A stretch of DNA of 64,000 nucleotides, taken from positions 62,001 through 126,000 of the forward strand of contig SHBP01000004.1 of assembly GCA_004211905.1 (NCBI GenBank). Reading direction: 5' to 3'. The notes under the pieces were generated by a model that searched no databases, had not been told where the DNA came from, and worked only from the letters and a program-made list of their open reading frames with translations. A program made the translations under genes and the position numbers. Source of the DNA: SAR92 clade bacterium (lineage in GTDB: Bacteria; Pseudomonadota; Gammaproteobacteria; Pseudomonadales; Porticoccaceae). Shown here one piece after another: positions 63,417-64,000 of the stretch (position 1 is its first letter; every line of letters starts with the position of its first letter).

Positions 63417-63480
63417 GATCGCTGGGCCGTAATATTACTGACTTATTATAGCAGCTGTAAAGATGCTTCCTAATATAATT

Positions 63481-64000
63481 CTAGGCTGGAATACTCTCCA
63501 ATGTTGTCATGATTATACTAATTTTATTAATGGACTCGGCAAGTTCTTCACTGGGCATGGAATCTGCGACAATCCCACCGCCACCCCAACAATGCATGCT
63601 TTGATTGCTGGCTATAACAGTTCTTATGGCGATATTAGTATCCATTCTGCCATTGCTGCTTATATATCCAATACTGCCGCAGTAAACAGAGCGTTTTAAA
63701 GGTTCAAGTTGTTCAATTATTTCCATGGCGCGTTTTTTTGGTGCACCAGTTATTGAGCCCCCAGGAAAAGCATCTCGGAGGACATCCAGAGCGCTACTGG
63801 TTGGTGATAATCTGCCAATTACGGTACTTACAAGATGATGAACATTGGGAAATGTTTCAAGAGCAAAGAGTGTTGGGACGTTAACAGACCCTGGACTACA
63901 ATTTTTGCTGAGGTCATTACGCAGCAAATCAACAATCATTACATTCTCTGCGCGATCTTTCTGACTGTTCCGCAAAATTTCTGCATTTTTTATGTCTTCC
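63481..64000 (-). CDS. pabB: aminodeoxychorismate synthase component I, C-terminal part (5' end outside window)
   Basis: The frame enters from the right edge without a start; about 173 residues are visible. RAENVMIVDLLRNDLSKNC, TVIGRLSPTSSALDVLRDAFPGGSITGAPKKRAMEIIEQLE (quoted by span) and YCGSIGYISSNGRMDTNIAIRTV are chorismate-binding blocks typical of PabB rather than TrpE. It makes 4-amino-4-deoxychorismate for folate. The sequence ends SIIMTTLESIPA at 63481. PabB rather than anthranilate synthase is favoured but not certain from this part alone. Confidence 0.88.
   Translation of the reverse strand, partial: EDIKNAEILRNSQKDRAENVMIVDLLRNDLSKNCSPGSVNVPTLFALETFPNVHHLVSTVIGRLSPTSSALDVLRDAFPGGSITGAPKKRAMEIIEQLEPLKRSVYCGSIGYISSNGRMDTNIAIRTVIASNQSMHCWGGGGIVADSMPSEELAESINKISIIMTTLESIPA

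Overview
The window reads as a chromosomal segment of a marine-type gammaproteobacterium, most like the SAR92/Cellvibrionales group. The reasons are the moderately AT-rich composition, the classical proteobacterial envelope supercluster (rpsB to accA), Pseudomonas-type neighbourhoods (map-glnD-dapC, comEC-msbA-lpxK-kdsB-ptp-murB), a large TonB-dependent receptor and an acyl-CoA catabolism cluster. This placement rests on gene order and protein flavour, not on a database search. Genes are densely packed, frequently overlap by 1-14 bases, and use some TTG and GTG starts.

Region 1 (1-12.4 kb) is catabolic and more accessory. It holds the end of one acyl-CoA dehydrogenase, a two-gene acyl-CoA dehydrogenase pair, a PaaI-type thioesterase, a MaoC hydratase, a short-chain dehydrogenase, two alpha/beta hydrolases, a zinc-free MDR oxidoreductase, a POT peptide transporter and a TetR regulator. 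Together these look like beta-oxidation of an unidentified CoA-activated acid. A decayed lipoprotein gene and several unexplained inverted or repeated DNA elements lie between the genes.

Region 2 (12.4-22.5 kb, minus strand) holds lysine/diaminopimelate genes (dapD, dapC), an ArsC-like protein, a TonB receptor with its terminator, nth, glnD and map.

Region 3 (22.5-42.4 kb, plus strand) is the translation/envelope supercluster: rpsB-tsf-pyrH-frr-cdsA-dxr-rseP-bamA-skp-lpxD-fabZ-lpxA-lpxB-rnhB-(KAS III)-dnaE-accA. Two departures stand out. The usual uppS between frr and cdsA is gone, leaving a 164-base gap, and an extra FabH-like ketosynthase gene sits between rnhB and dnaE.

Region 4 (42.4-60.9 kb) is mixed housekeeping: epmC, xni, pdxB, alaA, a DUF1499 protein, tRNA-Glu and tRNA-Gly with a clear promoter and terminator, a histidine phosphatase, a lipoprotein, a flavodoxin, comEC, msbA, lpxK, kdsB, a low-molecular-weight phosphatase, murB, an AlkB-like dioxygenase, avtA and trmH.

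Region 5 (60.9-64 kb, minus strand) is a small accessory patch before pabB. It contains a ribbon-helix-helix protein, two paralogous acidic proteins of about 55-60 residues flanking a small lipoprotein, and a Cro/CI-type regulator preceded by two perfect inverted repeats. This patch is the best candidate for something undescribed. No CRISPR array, insertion sequence, rRNA or replication origin was seen.
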